Origin: Bacteroidales bacterium
Lineage (GTDB): Bacteria > Bacteroidota > Bacteroidia > Bacteroidales > UBA932
Length of the DNA: 46,358 bases
Reading direction: 5' to 3'
NCBI GenBank assembly: GCA_024401895.1
Contig: JAKSKE010000009.1
Coordinates: forward strand, 1 to 46,358
Of the stretch, positions 1 through 8,975 are shown in pieces. The position numbers and the translations under genes are program-made. The notes under the pieces were generated by a model, which had not been told where the DNA came from, made no database searches, and saw nothing but the letters and a program-made list of their open reading frames with translations. The number at the start of each line of letters is the position of its first letter. The stretch's first letter is position 1.

Positions 1-137
1 AAAAGTATTTCGGCCAGTTCGCGTCGGCAATCAGACGATAAGGTTCGATTTCCGGGCCGTTTGGTCTACGGAAACAGCAGCAAAGGGTATTGGGCACAAC
101 TATCAGTGCATTATCTTTCCGCTGTTATTTGCAACGA
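1..137. other. left edge, no assigned gene
   Basis: No gene can be assigned with confidence. On the minus strand a frame is open from about base 122 to the window edge. Its last 20 or so residues (RPNGPEIEPYRLIADANWP) look protein-like, so a gene running off the left edge downstream of the SGNH hydrolase is possible. Only a GTG at 97-95 is available as a start, and the plus strand is open here too, so the evidence is weak. Confidence 0.2.
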
Positions 138-848
138 TTATTTCAGCAGCTGCGCTTCGACCTGGGCGGCGAAGGCTTTCATTCCGGCTATGGACGGATG
201 GCCTGACTGCTTTTCTATATTGTGCAGGTCGACGCATTCAATTTTGTAATGCCGGCAGACTTTATGGACCGATTCTGCAATGTCGTCGCGCAACTCGCTG
301 TTAAGTATAAAGATTATGCGGGCGCCAGGATACAGGGTCTTAAGCTCGCTGCACATTTTTGCCATTGCCGGACGGAAAAAATAAAGGTCTTCATTTGTCC
401 AGCGGCGCCATTTGTATTCTCCCACCTTAGCCCCGCACCAGGAATCGTTGGTTCCGCCGCATACCAGAATAATGTCGGGGTGACCCAGGTCTGCCGTTCT
501 GCCTATGAAGGAACGGTCGGAATAGTCTTTATGGCGGCCATCCTTGTCTTTGTATCCGGTATAGCATATTGTAGAACCCGAGAATGAGTTGTTCTTTTCC
601 AGGATATAACCCATATCGTGGGTAACCAGATGCCACCAAGTCTGCTCTACAAGTTTTACGTCGTTTTTCTTGTTCGTCCATTCGCTGGATTCGGGAAAAT
701 ACCACACGGCATTCCAACCGGGCTGCATCCATCCTTCAAAAGTGCTGTAGGAATCGCCCAATATGGATACGCGCAATGAGTCTGCATTTTGAGCCGAAAG
801 CGAGATGCTCGCGGCCAATAATACTAATATGAGTCTTAAACGTTTCAT
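138..848 (-). CDS. exported SGNH/GDSL-family hydrolase
   Basis: Secreted esterase or lipase-like hydrolase of the SGNH superfamily, about 236 aa. A signal peptide covers residues 1-19 (MKRLRLILVLLAASISLSA). The catalytic serine lies in GDSYS (Ser33), the block III GGTND motif is mid-protein, and the catalytic His lies in SGHPS near the C-terminus. The ATG at 848 is preferred over an upstream TTG at 869 because it begins exactly at the signal peptide. The substrate cannot be read from sequence; Bacteroidota relatives often deacetylate plant polysaccharides. It lies 17 bases downstream of the GH43 remnant and was probably co-transcribed with it, which fits a former hemicellulose-degrading pair. 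Confidence 0.85.
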   Translation of the reverse strand: MKRLRLILVLLAASISLSAQNADSLRVSILGDSYSTFEGWMQPGWNAVWYFPESSEWTNKKNDVKLVEQTWWHLVTHDMGYILEKNNSFSGSTICYTGYKDKDGRHKDYSDRSFIGRTADLGHPDIILVCGGTNDSWCGAKVGEYKWRRWTNEDLYFFRPAMAKMCSELKTLYPGARIIFILNSELRDDIAESVHKVCRHYKIECVDLHNIEKQSGHPSIAGMKAFAAQVEAQLLK

Positions 849-865
849 AGTGCGAAAATATTGTT

Positions 866-1102
866 TCAATTGCGGTTCTCAACTATGGATTCGAATTCGG
901 CCACAGCTGTTTCTTGTGCAGAGACGCAGTACAGGCCGAACAGGCAGCCGGTGAATCCGCCCTGAACCTCTTCGCTCAAATAGCGGGTTCCCATAGTGCC
1001 CATATAGACCGGTTCGCCATCGTCTCCCAGGGAATAGGAGAAGGAATAGGAGTCTGCGTCACAGTGAATGCAGAGCAAAAAGGTAAAAACGGTTTTCTTC
1101 AT
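866..1102 (-). pseudogene. GH43 beta-xylosidase remnant: start fused to C-terminal tail
   Basis: A 78-residue frame. It opens with MKKTVFTFLLC, which looks like the start of a signal peptide. From residue 14 it passes directly into a stretch resembling the end of the C-terminal beta-sandwich domain of GH43 enzymes: DADSYSFSYSLG, then TRYLSEEVQGGFTG, then FGLYCVS and AEFESIVEN. Intact GH43 enzymes are usually above 500 aa, so the catalytic five-blade propeller is missing. A -7 promoter box sits 4 bases before the ATG. I read this as an internal in-frame deletion that left promoter, start and tail. The family call rests on motif recall, not an alignment. Confidence 0.55.
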
Positions 1103-1106
1103 CTCA

Positions 1107-1114
1107 CAAATATA
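1107..1114 (-). promoter_or_regulatory. -7 box of the GH43 remnant
   Basis: TATATTTG on the minus strand, matching the Bacteroidota -7 consensus TAnnTTTG. It ends 4 bases before the ATG at 1102, so the transcript would be leaderless or nearly so. No clear TTTG -33 element at 19-base spacing. Confidence 0.4.
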
Positions 1115-1140
1115 ACCGAAAAATAATGTTTATTTGTTGC

Positions 1141-1148
1141 TATATTTG
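1141..1148 (+). promoter_or_regulatory. -7 box of the exported protein gene
   Basis: TATATTTG, 7 bases before the ATG at 1156. It decides the start: the in-frame ATG at 1126 lies upstream of this box and does not lead into a signal peptide. No good -33 element was found. Confidence 0.45.
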
Positions 1149-1155
1149 CGTTAAT

Positions 1156-2049
1156 ATGAAGAAACTGCTCACATCCTTAATGCTGTCTTTCCTTTTTTGT
1201 GCCGGTTGGGCTCAGGTCCCTTTGGACCGGGAGGAAATCAGACCTACCAAGATAGCTCCCAAATATTTCGGGCCGTACGCCTATCCGGTTCCCGATTTGG
1301 ACGAGGCCAGAACCTGCGGCAAGTTGTCGGTGTACCTTTCCGGCGACTTCAACGTGGGGAATATTGGAGGAAAGGGGAATGAGGACTATACCTGGGCACC
1401 GTCATACCGGATATCGATTCCTCTTTGGACCGACCGGGTGAATTTCGTGAGCTGGGGAAACTTTCACGAATGGTGGACAAATTCGGAACAATCGGCCGCC
1501 GCAAGGCGGATAAATCCCAAATATCCGTTGAAAGGGGAGGCTAACGCCCAGGTTTGGCTGGGGCTGGATATGCTGGTCCTGCGCGAGCAAGAAAAGCGCC
1601 CTTCGGTAGTGCTTTCGGCGAATATGCTTACCGCGATGGGGGAGTATTACGAGCGCGCCCGGTATTACGACGCCGCCGGATACCATTTTACGGCTTCGGT
1701 GGGCAAGGATTTCACGTTTAAGGATGAAAGCAGGCTGAGGGCTTCGGCTACGCTGGGCTTCGTTTGCTGGCAGACCAAGATTGCGTCTCAGAACGACGCG
1801 TTCCTGTGCGGGGTAAAACTTTCCTATACCCGTCCGTTCCTGGCAGCCGCCGTCGAGTATGGCACCTACACCGGTTGGGAAGGCGACGGCGACCAGCTGA
1901 GGGTGCTCAAAGTGAGGGCCGACATTCCGGTGGGCCGTTTTTCTCCCTTCGTTGCCTATGCCCACGGTTTTCACGACTGGCCCTTCGACCAGTTCCGCAT
2001 TGGGCTTAAGGTCGATTTCGATATCCTTAAGAACAGTAAGGAAAAATGA
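1156..2049 (+). CDS. exported beta-rich protein, probably outer membrane
   Basis: About 297 aa, family not recognised. A signal peptide is clear (MKKLLTSLMLSFLFCAGWAQ). The rest is rich in aromatic residues and alternating polar/apolar strands (for example YRISIPLWTDRVNFVSWGNF, then FRIGLKVDFDI at the end), as in small outer-membrane beta-barrels. The start is taken at ATG 1156 because it opens the signal peptide and lies just after a -7 box; an in-frame ATG at 1126 would add ten residues before the signal. It is divergent from the GH43 remnant and upstream of the acyl-CoA ligase, which has its own -7 box. No enzyme motif was seen. Confidence 0.7.
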   Translation: MKKLLTSLMLSFLFCAGWAQVPLDREEIRPTKIAPKYFGPYAYPVPDLDEARTCGKLSVYLSGDFNVGNIGGKGNEDYTWAPSYRISIPLWTDRVNFVSWGNFHEWWTNSEQSAAARRINPKYPLKGEANAQVWLGLDMLVLREQEKRPSVVLSANMLTAMGEYYERARYYDAAGYHFTASVGKDFTFKDESRLRASATLGFVCWQTKIASQNDAFLCGVKLSYTRPFLAAAVEYGTYTGWEGDGDQLRVLKVRADIPVGRFSPFVAYAHGFHDWPFDQFRIGLKVDFDILKNSKEK

Positions 2050-2050
2050 G

Positions 2051-2058
2051 TATATTTG
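2051..2058 (+). promoter_or_regulatory. -7 box of the acyl-CoA ligase operon
   Basis: TATATTTG, 19 bases before the ATG at 2078, directly after the stop of the preceding gene. No TTTG was found at the expected -33 distance. Confidence 0.35.
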
Positions 2059-2077
2059 AAGATTTAAAAGAAAATCT

Positions 2078-3730
2078 ATGGAAATTACTTCATTGAATAA
2101 ACTGCTTGAGACGAGTTTTAAGAACAACTGGACCCGTCCGGCACTTTCTAACTACAAAGGCGGAACCCTTACATACCGCGGCGTTGCAAAGAGAATAGCG
2201 CTCTTCCATTTGAATTTCGAGAAGTGCGGCCTGCAGAGGGGGGACAAAGTTGCTATTTGTTCCAGGAATCAGGCAAACTGGGGTGTGAGTTTTCTGGCGG
2301 CCCTTACTTATGGCGCCGTTCCGGTCCCGATTCTTCACGAATTCAAGGCCGAGAACATCCACTATCTGGTGAATCATTCCGACGCCAAGGTTCTCTTTGT
2401 AGATGATGTGATATGGGAAGGTCTCTCGGAGTCGGAGATGCCCTCCCTGCAGGTTATCGTGAAAATGAACGACCTCAAGTACATCTACGCCAAGGATCAG
2501 GCGATGAGGGACGTGAGAGTCAATCTGGTGCAGGATTTCGGATTAATCTATCCAAACGGATTCCATCCCTGCGACGTCAGCTATTTCAAGGATTCTCCGG
2601 ATGACCTTGCCATCATAAACTACACTTCCGGCACGTCGGGTTTCTCAAAGGGCGTGATGCTGCCTTACAGAGCGTTGATTGCGAATATAAAGTTCTCTTT
2701 TGAGGTGGAGCCCCAGATGAACAACAAATCGGAAGTGGTGGCTATGCTGCCCTCTGCCCATATGTACGGGATGATGTTCGAATTCCTCTATGAGATATGC
2801 TTAGGTGCTCACGTATATTTCCTGACCAGGGTTCCCAGCCCTAAGATTATTCTCAATGCATTCAAGGAAATAAGACCGCATCTCATAGTTGCCGTTCCGC
2901 TCATTATCGAGAAGGTTTACAAGTCCCAGATAAAGCCCATAGTGGACAGGAACAAGTTCTATATGATGATTCCCTTCCTGGATCTGCTGATTCAGAAGAA
3001 AATAAGGAGCGGAATGATAGAAGCCTTCGGCGGAAGGTTCGAGGAAGTTATTCTGGGAGGTGCGCCGTTCAATCCCGAGGTTGAGGATTTTCTGCGCCGG
3101 ATTCATTTCCCCTTCACCGTAGGCTACGGAATGACCGAATGTGCACCCATAATCACTTATGCAAAGTGGGACAGGACAAAGAAAGGTTCCTGTGGAAAGC
3201 CAGTCGCAGGGTGTAAGATAAGAATAGACAGTGCCGACCCGTACAATGCGCCCGGAGAGGTTCAGGTAAAGGGAGACAATGTCTTTATAGGATATTTCAA
3301 GAACAAGGAAGCAACCCGCAAGAGCTTTACCAAGGACGGATGGTTCAAGACAGGCGATATGGGTGTCATCGACAGCGACGGCTACCTGTATCTTCGCGGC
3401 CGCAATAAATGTATGATTCTGGGCCCGTCCGGGCAGAATATCTATCCGGAGGAGTTGGAAGCGGTAATAAACAATGTGAATTATGTCATTGAATCGCTTG
3501 TGATAGAAGACGGTGGCGGCCTTACCGCCCTTATCTATCCCGATTACCGCCAGGCGGCTCTGGATGGCTTGGGCGGAGATGAACTTGAAGCCAAGCTTTT
3601 GGAAGGCTTGCCCCAGATAAATTCGAAACTGCCTTCCTATGCTCAGATTCGCAAGCTGGAATTTATGCCCGAAGATTTTGAGCGGACGCCAAAGAGAAGT
3701 ATCAAGCGTTATCTATATCAAAGGAACTAA
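2078..3730 (+). CDS. AMP-binding long-chain fatty acid-CoA ligase
   Basis: Adenylate-forming enzyme of the ANL superfamily, 550 aa, the usual length for an acyl-CoA synthetase. It should activate a fatty acid with ATP to the acyl-AMP and transfer it to CoA (or to an acyl carrier protein). The P-loop-like motif YTSGTSGFSKG begins at Tyr182, the A5 motif is GYGMTECAP, and the A7/A8 region reads TGDMGVIDSDGYLYLRGR. The C-terminal lobe contains LPSYAQIRKLEFMPEDFERTPKRSIKR with the expected late Lys. No signal peptide; cytoplasmic or membrane-associated. It heads a rightward run with dCMP deaminase one base after its stop. Chain-length preference cannot be read. Confidence 0.88.
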   Translation: MEITSLNKLLETSFKNNWTRPALSNYKGGTLTYRGVAKRIALFHLNFEKCGLQRGDKVAICSRNQANWGVSFLAALTYGAVPVPILHEFKAENIHYLVNHSDAKVLFVDDVIWEGLSESEMPSLQVIVKMNDLKYIYAKDQAMRDVRVNLVQDFGLIYPNGFHPCDVSYFKDSPDDLAIINYTSGTSGFSKGVMLPYRALIANIKFSFEVEPQMNNKSEVVAMLPSAHMYGMMFEFLYEICLGAHVYFLTRVPSPKIILNAFKEIRPHLIVAVPLIIEKVYKSQIKPIVDRNKFYMMIPFLDLLIQKKIRSGMIEAFGGRFEEVILGGAPFNPEVEDFLRRIHFPFTVGYGMTECAPIITYAKWDRTKKGSCGKPVAGCKIRIDSADPYNAPGEVQVKGDNVFIGYFKNKEATRKSFTKDGWFKTGDMGVIDSDGYLYLRGRNKCMILGPSGQNIYPEELEAVINNVNYVIESLVIEDGGGLTALIYPDYRQAALDGLGGDELEAKLLEGLPQINSKLPSYAQIRKLEFMPEDFERTPKRSIKRYLYQRN

Positions 3731-3731
3731 T

Positions 3732-4136
3732 ATGAACAGGTTCGATGAAAAATACCTTAGAATGGCGGCAATATGGGCCGAAAATTCTTATTGCAAACGC
3801 CGTCAGGTGGGGGCACTCATAGTGAAGGACAGAATGATTATTTCAGATGGCTTCAACGGGACCCCGGCCGGATTCGAGAATGTATGTGAAGACGAAAGCG
3901 GACTTACAAAGCCGTATGTGCTGCACGCCGAGGCCAATGCCATTTCGAAGGTAGCCAAATCGGGAAACAGCAGCGAAGGCTCGACCCTTTATGTCACCGC
4001 ATCGCCCTGCATAGAGTGTGCAAAACTCATCATTCAGGCAGGAATAAAGCGGGTGGTATATAAGGACGAGTACAGGCTTACAGATGGAATTGAGCTTCTT
4101 TCAAGGGCAGGAATTGAGGTGGAAAAGGTTGACTGA
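3732..4136 (+). CDS. dCMP deaminase family zinc enzyme (ComEB-like)
   Basis: Cytidine/deoxycytidylate deaminase family, 134 aa. It probably converts dCMP to dUMP for thymidylate synthesis. Zinc and catalytic residues are complete: His65 and Glu67 in HAE, Cys93 and Cys96 in PCIEC. The early FNGTPAGF motif is typical of dCMP deaminases. The start is taken at ATG 3732, one base after the ligase stop; extending the frame upstream would run into the ligase gene without family similarity. The S41 protease starts two bases after its stop, so the three genes are probably co-transcribed. Confidence 0.88.
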   Translation: MNRFDEKYLRMAAIWAENSYCKRRQVGALIVKDRMIISDGFNGTPAGFENVCEDESGLTKPYVLHAEANAISKVAKSGNSSEGSTLYVTASPCIECAKLIIQAGIKRVVYKDEYRLTDGIELLSRAGIEVEKVD

Positions 4137-4138
4137 CA

Positions 4139-5671
4139 ATGAGAAAGGAAAACAAAACAGTAATTTTGTCGGCTCTGTTGGGCATTGTTATAGGCGTGCT
4201 TGCCACTTGCCTGGTGGTAAGAGTGCAGGAGAACAACCGGGTGTTGCGCTCGAAACTGCTGGACTGGGGGAAACTGAATCTGATTCTGCGTACAGCGCAG
4301 GAGAATTATGTCGATACCATTGATTTCGAGAAAGTTACCGAGGCGGCGGCCTCTGCTGCGCTGTTGGCGCTGGACCCTCATTCGGTATATATTCCGCCCA
4401 GCAAACTGCGCGACGTAGAAGACGAATTGTCTTCGAATTTCGAGGGCATAGGCATTCAGTTCAACGTTCCCAACGACACTGCCATAGTGCTGGAGGTGAT
4501 TCCCGGCGGGCCGTCAGAAAAAATAGGTCTGCTTCAGGGAGACCGCATAATTAAGGTCGATGACAAAGTCATTGCCGGAGTCGGATTTCCCCAGGACAGT
4601 ATGGTTCGCAGGATGAAAGGCCCTTCGGGCACCAAGGTTACGGTAACCGTTAAAAGGGACTCCGAGGTCATACCTTTCGAGATTACCCGCGGACGGATTC
4701 CCACCCACTGCGTGGATGCGGCTTTTATGATAGACGACAGAACTGCCTATCTGCGCTTGTCCAAGTTCTCGGCAACCACGGCCTCCGAGGTGGAGGAAGC
4801 TACCGGCTCATTGCGCGAGCAGGGTATGCGACACTTGTTGCTGGATGTCAGAGACAATAGCGGCGGCTATCTGGACCAGGCCATAAAACTCAGCAATATG
4901 TTCCTTTACAACGGGCAGATTATTGTGAGTACCAAGGGTTTGCATTCTCCTTCGCAGGTTATGCGCGCCGACGGCAAGGGGCCTCTCCAGGACATAGACC
5001 TCACTGTACTTGTGAACGAAAATTCAGCTTCGTCAAGCGAGATATTTGCCGGAGCTGTCCAGGACAATGACCGGGGAAGGATTGTAGGACGCAGGTCGTA
5101 TGGCAAGGGCCTGGTGCAGGAACCGTTCTATTTTACCGACGGGTCGGCAATGAGAGTGACCGTAGCGCGGTACTATACTCCAAGCGGACGTTGTATCCAG
5201 AAACCTATTTCAGACGACTACAATTACGATTTTTATAACCGTTATGAAAGCGGTGAGCTTGTGAATGCCGACAGTATGAAGGTCGAGAACGGAGGAATAA
5301 TTCCCGATGTCTTTGTGCCGATGGATACAACCAGAGCCGGGGCCTTTTACGTGGCCTGCAATAAGAAAGCCACAGCTATGCGCTTCGCTTCCTGGTTCTT
5401 CGATGCCAATAAGGCAAAGCTGTCGGGTATAGACAGTTATCCTGTGCTGCTCAAATATCTGAATTCTGCCTCGCTGGAAGAGTCTTTCCTGCGGTATGCA
5501 TTGGAGAAAGACGGGCTCAAGCCTGCGGTAGGGGAGTGGGAGAAGGAGCGCTCTTATATGATGACTCAGGTCAATGCTCTGGTAGGACGCTATTCAAAAC
5601 TGGGCGACCAGGCATTCTATCATCTGTATCTGGATATTGACGATACGGTAAGAAAAGCTACTGAGCTATGA
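4139..5671 (+). CDS. S41 carboxy-terminal processing protease
   Basis: Periplasmic serine protease of the CtpA/Prc family, 510 aa, cleaving near the C-terminus of envelope proteins. An N-terminal membrane anchor covers about residues 7-28 (VILSALLGIVIGVLATCLVV). A PDZ domain follows at about 85-180 (GIGIQFN, then GGPSEKIGLLQGDRI). The catalytic dyad is Ser298 in ENSASSSEIFAG and Lys323 in RRSYGKGLVQ, at the 25-residue spacing seen in the family. Third gene of the ligase/deaminase run. Its last 14 bases overlap the 3' end of the convergent TonB-like gene. Confidence 0.93.
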   Translation: MRKENKTVILSALLGIVIGVLATCLVVRVQENNRVLRSKLLDWGKLNLILRTAQENYVDTIDFEKVTEAAASAALLALDPHSVYIPPSKLRDVEDELSSNFEGIGIQFNVPNDTAIVLEVIPGGPSEKIGLLQGDRIIKVDDKVIAGVGFPQDSMVRRMKGPSGTKVTVTVKRDSEVIPFEITRGRIPTHCVDAAFMIDDRTAYLRLSKFSATTASEVEEATGSLREQGMRHLLLDVRDNSGGYLDQAIKLSNMFLYNGQIIVSTKGLHSPSQVMRADGKGPLQDIDLTVLVNENSASSSEIFAGAVQDNDRGRIVGRRSYGKGLVQEPFYFTDGSAMRVTVARYYTPSGRCIQKPISDDYNYDFYNRYESGELVNADSMKVENGGIIPDVFVPMDTTRAGAFYVACNKKATAMRFASWFFDANKAKLSGIDSYPVLLKYLNSASLEESFLRYALEKDGLKPAVGEWEKERSYMMTQVNALVGRYSKLGDQAFYHLYLDIDDTVRKATEL

Positions 5672-6380
5672 ACAGATAGGTGATGTCTCCGGTCTGTTTG
5701 CCGGGGCCGTCCCGCTTTGCACTGAAACGTGAATTCTTTGCGGCTGTAATGGCTGCGTTGATGAGGCATTTGTCGGCCGGTGCGCCCTGCACCGTCGCGG
5801 CAATGACTTTGCCGGCATTGTCAACAGTTATTATTACCGTAACTTCCCCTGCCCCATAGCACTTGTATGCCGGAACAGGAAGTCTTACGGCATTGCGCCC
5901 GTCCAATTGCCAGGAAAGGACAGAGGCCCCCGAGTAGGCTTTCTCCTTTCCTTCCGTTTTGTCTTCGCCGCCGCTCACCGGGGCTTCTTCCTCTACTTCG
6001 GGAGCGCTGACCTTATGATTCCGCAGTTCCTGTTCCAGACGTTTTGCATCGGCCATAAGCTTGTCTATGTCGGTATTGCGGTCGTCTTTCAGGGCTCCCT
6101 TGTTGGTGGTAACGTTCTTAACTGTCTGAAGATCGCCAAGCTGACGGTCAATCTTCTCCTGAAGCGATTCCTTTAGCATTTGCGCGCGCTGAATCTCTTC
6201 GAGCATCTTCTCGGCTTCCCGCTGCTGGCGTTCCACCTCTTCCTGCTTCGTGAAATCGAGCACAAAAGAAGTCTCTTTCTGCCAGGTAGCCCCAATCTGG
6301 GCAAGCAGAAGAATAATGATTATGGACAGGTGAACGATGAGGGTGACATAGAGCCCCACCTTATCCTCTTTATTTATCAT
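5658..6380 (-). CDS. TonB-like energy transducer protein
   Basis: 240 aa with the architecture of TonB/TolA proteins. There is a single N-terminal transmembrane helix (about 9-28, LYVTLIVHLSIIIILLLAQIG), then a long charged, Glu/Gln/Lys-rich helical segment (about 45-150). A TonB-type C-terminal domain starts near residue 170 (GRNAVRLPVPAYKCYGAGEVTVIITVDNAGKVIAA) and ends in TYLFIAQ. It should span the periplasm and pass energy from an ExbB/ExbD complex to outer-membrane partners. The likely partners are encoded at 8.5-10.8 kb on the same strand. It lies 6 bases after the uridine kinase stop and overlaps the S41 protease tail by 14 bases. Confidence 0.75.
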   Translation of the reverse strand: MINKEDKVGLYVTLIVHLSIIIILLLAQIGATWQKETSFVLDFTKQEEVERQQREAEKMLEEIQRAQMLKESLQEKIDRQLGDLQTVKNVTTNKGALKDDRNTDIDKLMADAKRLEQELRNHKVSAPEVEEEAPVSGGEDKTEGKEKAYSGASVLSWQLDGRNAVRLPVPAYKCYGAGEVTVIITVDNAGKVIAATVQGAPADKCLINAAITAAKNSRFSAKRDGPGKQTGDITYLFIAQ

Positions 6381-6386
6381 ATATCA

Positions 6387-7010
6387 TCAGGCCTCTTTCA
6401 TAGCCTTTTCAATGGTTGCGGCAATGATATCGATAGCAACTTTGTTATGGCAACCCTGTTTGATGGGTACAATAATGTCGGCGTAGCGTTTACTGGGCTC
6501 AATGAACTCAAGGAACATAGGCTTTACAGTGCGGGAATAGCGCTCGATGACCCAGCGTACGTCTTTTCCTCTTTCCTCGATGTCTCTGGAAATGACCCTC
6601 ATAAGGCGGTCGTCGTCGTCGGCCTGTACGAAAATCTTAATGTCCATCTGTTCCCTGAGTCTGGGGCAGGTGAATGTGAGAATGCCTTCGACAATAATAA
6701 CCTCGGCCGGCTCAACGTGTACTGTTTCGGTCTTTGACCGGGTGCAGGAAATATAGGAATATACGGGCTGTTCAATGGACTTGCCGTTCCTCAATGTGTC
6801 GAGATGGTCGCAAAGAAGATCCCAGTCAATGGCGTCGGGATGGTCGAAGTTCTTGTTCCTTTTTTCTTCGTCGGTAAGGTCGGCGGAATCCTTGTAATAG
6901 GAATCCTGAGGAATGACTACGATTGATTTGGTCTTAAGCTTTTCGCGGATAGACTTGACTACGGTTGTTTTTCCTGAGCCGGATCCTCCGGCGATTCCGA
7001 TGATTATCAT
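6387..7010 (-). CDS. udk: uridine kinase
   Basis: Phosphorylates uridine and cytidine to the monophosphates in pyrimidine salvage. 207 aa, normal for Udk. The Walker A motif is GGSGSGKTT (residues 8-16), preceded by the usual MIIIGIA strand. The PQDSYYKD and NFDHPDAIDWDLL blocks are those of uridine/phosphoribulokinase-family enzymes, and VEGILTF and RDIEERGKDV follow. Cytoplasmic. Between asnS (18 bases upstream) and the TonB-like gene (6 bases downstream), so transcribed with both. Confidence 0.93.
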   Translation of the reverse strand: MIIIGIAGGSGSGKTTVVKSIREKLKTKSIVVIPQDSYYKDSADLTDEEKRNKNFDHPDAIDWDLLCDHLDTLRNGKSIEQPVYSYISCTRSKTETVHVEPAEVIIVEGILTFTCPRLREQMDIKIFVQADDDDRLMRVISRDIEERGKDVRWVIERYSRTVKPMFLEFIEPSKRYADIIVPIKQGCHNKVAIDIIAATIEKAMKEA

Positions 7011-7028
7011 AATTAAACAGTTTCGATA

Positions 7029-8423
7029 TTAATATTCTGCATTCTTGGGAGTGCGGGGGAACGGAATCACGTCGCGTATATTCTGCATTCCGGTAATGAA
7101 GAGCAGAAGCCTTTCGAATCCCAGACCGAAACCGCTGTGAGGGCAGCTGCCGAAGCGTCGGGTGTCTATGTACCATTCGAGGTTCTTGCGGCTCATCTGG
7201 AGTTCTTCAACCCTCTGTTCGAGTTTCTGAAGGTCGGACTCTCTCTCGGAACCTCCTATGATTTCTCCAATCTTAGGGAAGAGCACGTCCATAGCCCTTA
7301 CCGTTTTGCCATCTTCGTTCTGCTTCATATAGAAAGCCTTGATATCCTTGGGGTAGTCGGTAAGTATTACGGGCTTGCCGAAGTGCTTCTCTACAAGGAA
7401 GCGTTCGTGCTCGCTCTGAAGGTCGGTTCCCCAATCTACGGGATATTCGAATTTCTCGCCGTTTGCGATGGCTTCCTTCAGAATCTCGATTCCCCTGGTG
7501 TAGGGGAGTCTTACGAACTGTGTATCTATTACGCCGCGAAGGCGCTCAATCAATTCATTGTCGTAGCGGTCGTTGAGGAACTGTATGTCGTCTATACAGT
7601 TGTCCAGAGCATACTTTACCAGATGCTTTATGAAATCCTCGGCCAGGTCCATATTGTCCTGAATGTCATAGAAAGCCATTTCGGGCTCTATCATCCAGAA
7701 TTCGGCGAGGTGCCTGGGGGTGTTGGAATTCTCGGCACGGAAAGTGGGACCGAAAGTGTAGATTTCTCCAAGTGCGGTGGCACCGAGTTCGCCTTCAAGC
7801 TGTCCGCTTACGGTAAGGCTGGTCTGCTTCCCGAAGAAATCTTTCGTAAAGTCGGGAAGTCCCTTTTTGTTCTTGGGAACGTTGTTGAGGTCCAGGGTTG
7901 TAACCTGGAACATCTGTCCGGCTCCCTCACAGTCCGATGCAGTGATGAGGGGAGTGTTCAGATATACGAACCCTTTTGAGTGAAAATACTCGTGAATTGC
8001 ATAGGCCATTTGTGAGCGAAGGCGCAGCACTGCCCCGAAAGTGTTTGTGCGGGGACGCATATGCGCCACCGTGCGAAGATATTCGAACGAGGTATCTTTT
8101 TTCTGAAGCGGATACCGCATAGGGTCGCATTCTCCATAGACCGTAATGTTCCCGGCCTTTATTTCCACGCTTTGTCCGCTGCCCACCGACTCTACCAGTT
8201 TGCCTTCCACGGCTATGCATGCGCCCGTGCTGATTCTGGCCAGAACCGGTTCGGTGGTTTCATTCTTGTCCACGACAATCTGTATGTTGCGAATCGTTGA
8301 ACCGTCGTTAAGGGCAATGAATGCTATTTCCTTGTTTCCTCTTTTTGTGCGTACCCAACCTTTTGCGAGTACATCTCCGCCTGCCTGCATTGAGAGCAGT
8401 TCTTTAACCTTACTTCTTTTCAT
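7029..8423 (-). CDS. asnS: asparaginyl-tRNA synthetase
   Basis: Class IIb aminoacyl-tRNA synthetase charging tRNA-Asn, 464 aa from ATG 8423, matching the family length. An N-terminal OB-fold covers about 15-115 ([25 protein letters not shown]). The catalytic core has [21 protein letters not shown] for motif 2 and [15 protein letters not shown] followed by [12 protein letters not shown] for motif 3. The further upstream ATG at 8462 would put the start inside the hairpin between this gene and exbD, so 8423 is chosen. An intrinsic terminator lies immediately upstream, so the gene should have its own promoter, though none was recognised. Confidence 0.95.
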   Translation of the reverse strand: MKRSKVKELLSMQAGGDVLAKGWVRTKRGNKEIAFIALNDGSTIRNIQIVVDKNETTEPVLARISTGACIAVEGKLVESVGSGQSVEIKAGNITVYGECDPMRYPLQKKDTSFEYLRTVAHMRPRTNTFGAVLRLRSQMAYAIHEYFHSKGFVYLNTPLITASDCEGAGQMFQVTTLDLNNVPKNKKGLPDFTKDFFGKQTSLTVSGQLEGELGATALGEIYTFGPTFRAENSNTPRHLAEFWMIEPEMAFYDIQDNMDLAEDFIKHLVKYALDNCIDDIQFLNDRYDNELIERLRGVIDTQFVRLPYTRGIEILKEAIANGEKFEYPVDWGTDLQSEHERFLVEKHFGKPVILTDYPKDIKAFYMKQNEDGKTVRAMDVLFPKIGEIIGGSERESDLQKLEQRVEELQMSRKNLEWYIDTRRFGSCPHSGFGLGFERLLLFITGMQNIRDVIPFPRTPKNAEY

Positions 8424-8447
8424 TTTATAGGCCTTTGTTATTTTAAA

Positions 8448-8474
8448 AAGCAGCCCTCTCAAGGGGGGCTGCTT
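8448..8474 (-). terminator. intrinsic terminator after the exbB-exbD operon
   Basis: A nine-base-pair perfect stem (8448-8456 with 8466-8474; arms AAGCAGCCC and GGGCTGCTT) with a nine-base loop. On the minus strand the stem runs straight into TTTTTAAAAT. It lies 19 bases after the second exbD stop and 25 bases before the asnS start, separating the two transcription units. Confidence 0.8.
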
Positions 8475-8493
8475 CTATAGTGTACGGCATTTG

Positions 8494-8958
8494 TTATTCT
8501 GCCTTTCTTGCTGAATACATAATCTTAAGTGCGGAGCAGCGTCTGAGCTCCTGCTTAACATCTGTAATGATACCCATTCTTACGTCCTGGTCTGCTTTGA
8601 TGTTTACAGTCATAAGGGCGCGGTCTGCTTCGGCCTTGGAATCACGCTCTGCGGCAATGAAGTCGCGGATGTCTTCCTTGGTCTTGAAAGAATCGTTGAG
8701 CTGGATACGGGCATCGGTACCGTATTGAGCCTGAAGGCTCTTGATAGGAGTACCAATGTTGATGTATGCCGCAAGGTCCTTTCTTTCAAGCTTGACAGCC
8801 TCTGATGCCTGAGGTATCTTTACCATAACCTTGTTCTCCGTTTCGCGGAGCTGTGTGGTTACCATAAAGAAGAACAGGAGCATGAACACGATATCTGACA
8901 ATGAACTCGAGGTTATTGCCGGTACTTCTTTTTTATCGCTATTTTTAAATTTTGACAT
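8494..8958 (-). CDS. exbD: ExbD/TolR-family proton channel subunit (second copy)
   Basis: 154 aa. One N-terminal transmembrane helix (about 20-42, LSDIVFMLLFFFMVTTQL) carries the conserved membrane Asp22 that moves protons in ExbD/TolR. A periplasmic domain follows (about 45-154) ending in MGIITDVKQELRRCSALKIMYSA. It would work with ExbB (10025-10822) to energise a TonB- or TolA-like protein. Last gene of the four-gene set, 17 bases after the first exbD and followed by an intrinsic terminator. Confidence 0.88.
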   Translation of the reverse strand: MSKFKNSDKKEVPAITSSSLSDIVFMLLFFFMVTTQLRETENKVMVKIPQASEAVKLERKDLAAYINIGTPIKSLQAQYGTDARIQLNDSFKTKEDIRDFIAAERDSKAEADRALMTVNIKADQDVRMGIITDVKQELRRCSALKIMYSARKAE

Positions 8959-8975
8959 AGCTGTATCTCCTGTTT

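Noticed and set aside
3639-3731. Upstream extension of dCMP deaminase
   Set aside because: It lies within the acyl-CoA ligase coding region; the family begins at MNRFDEKYL, encoded from 3732.
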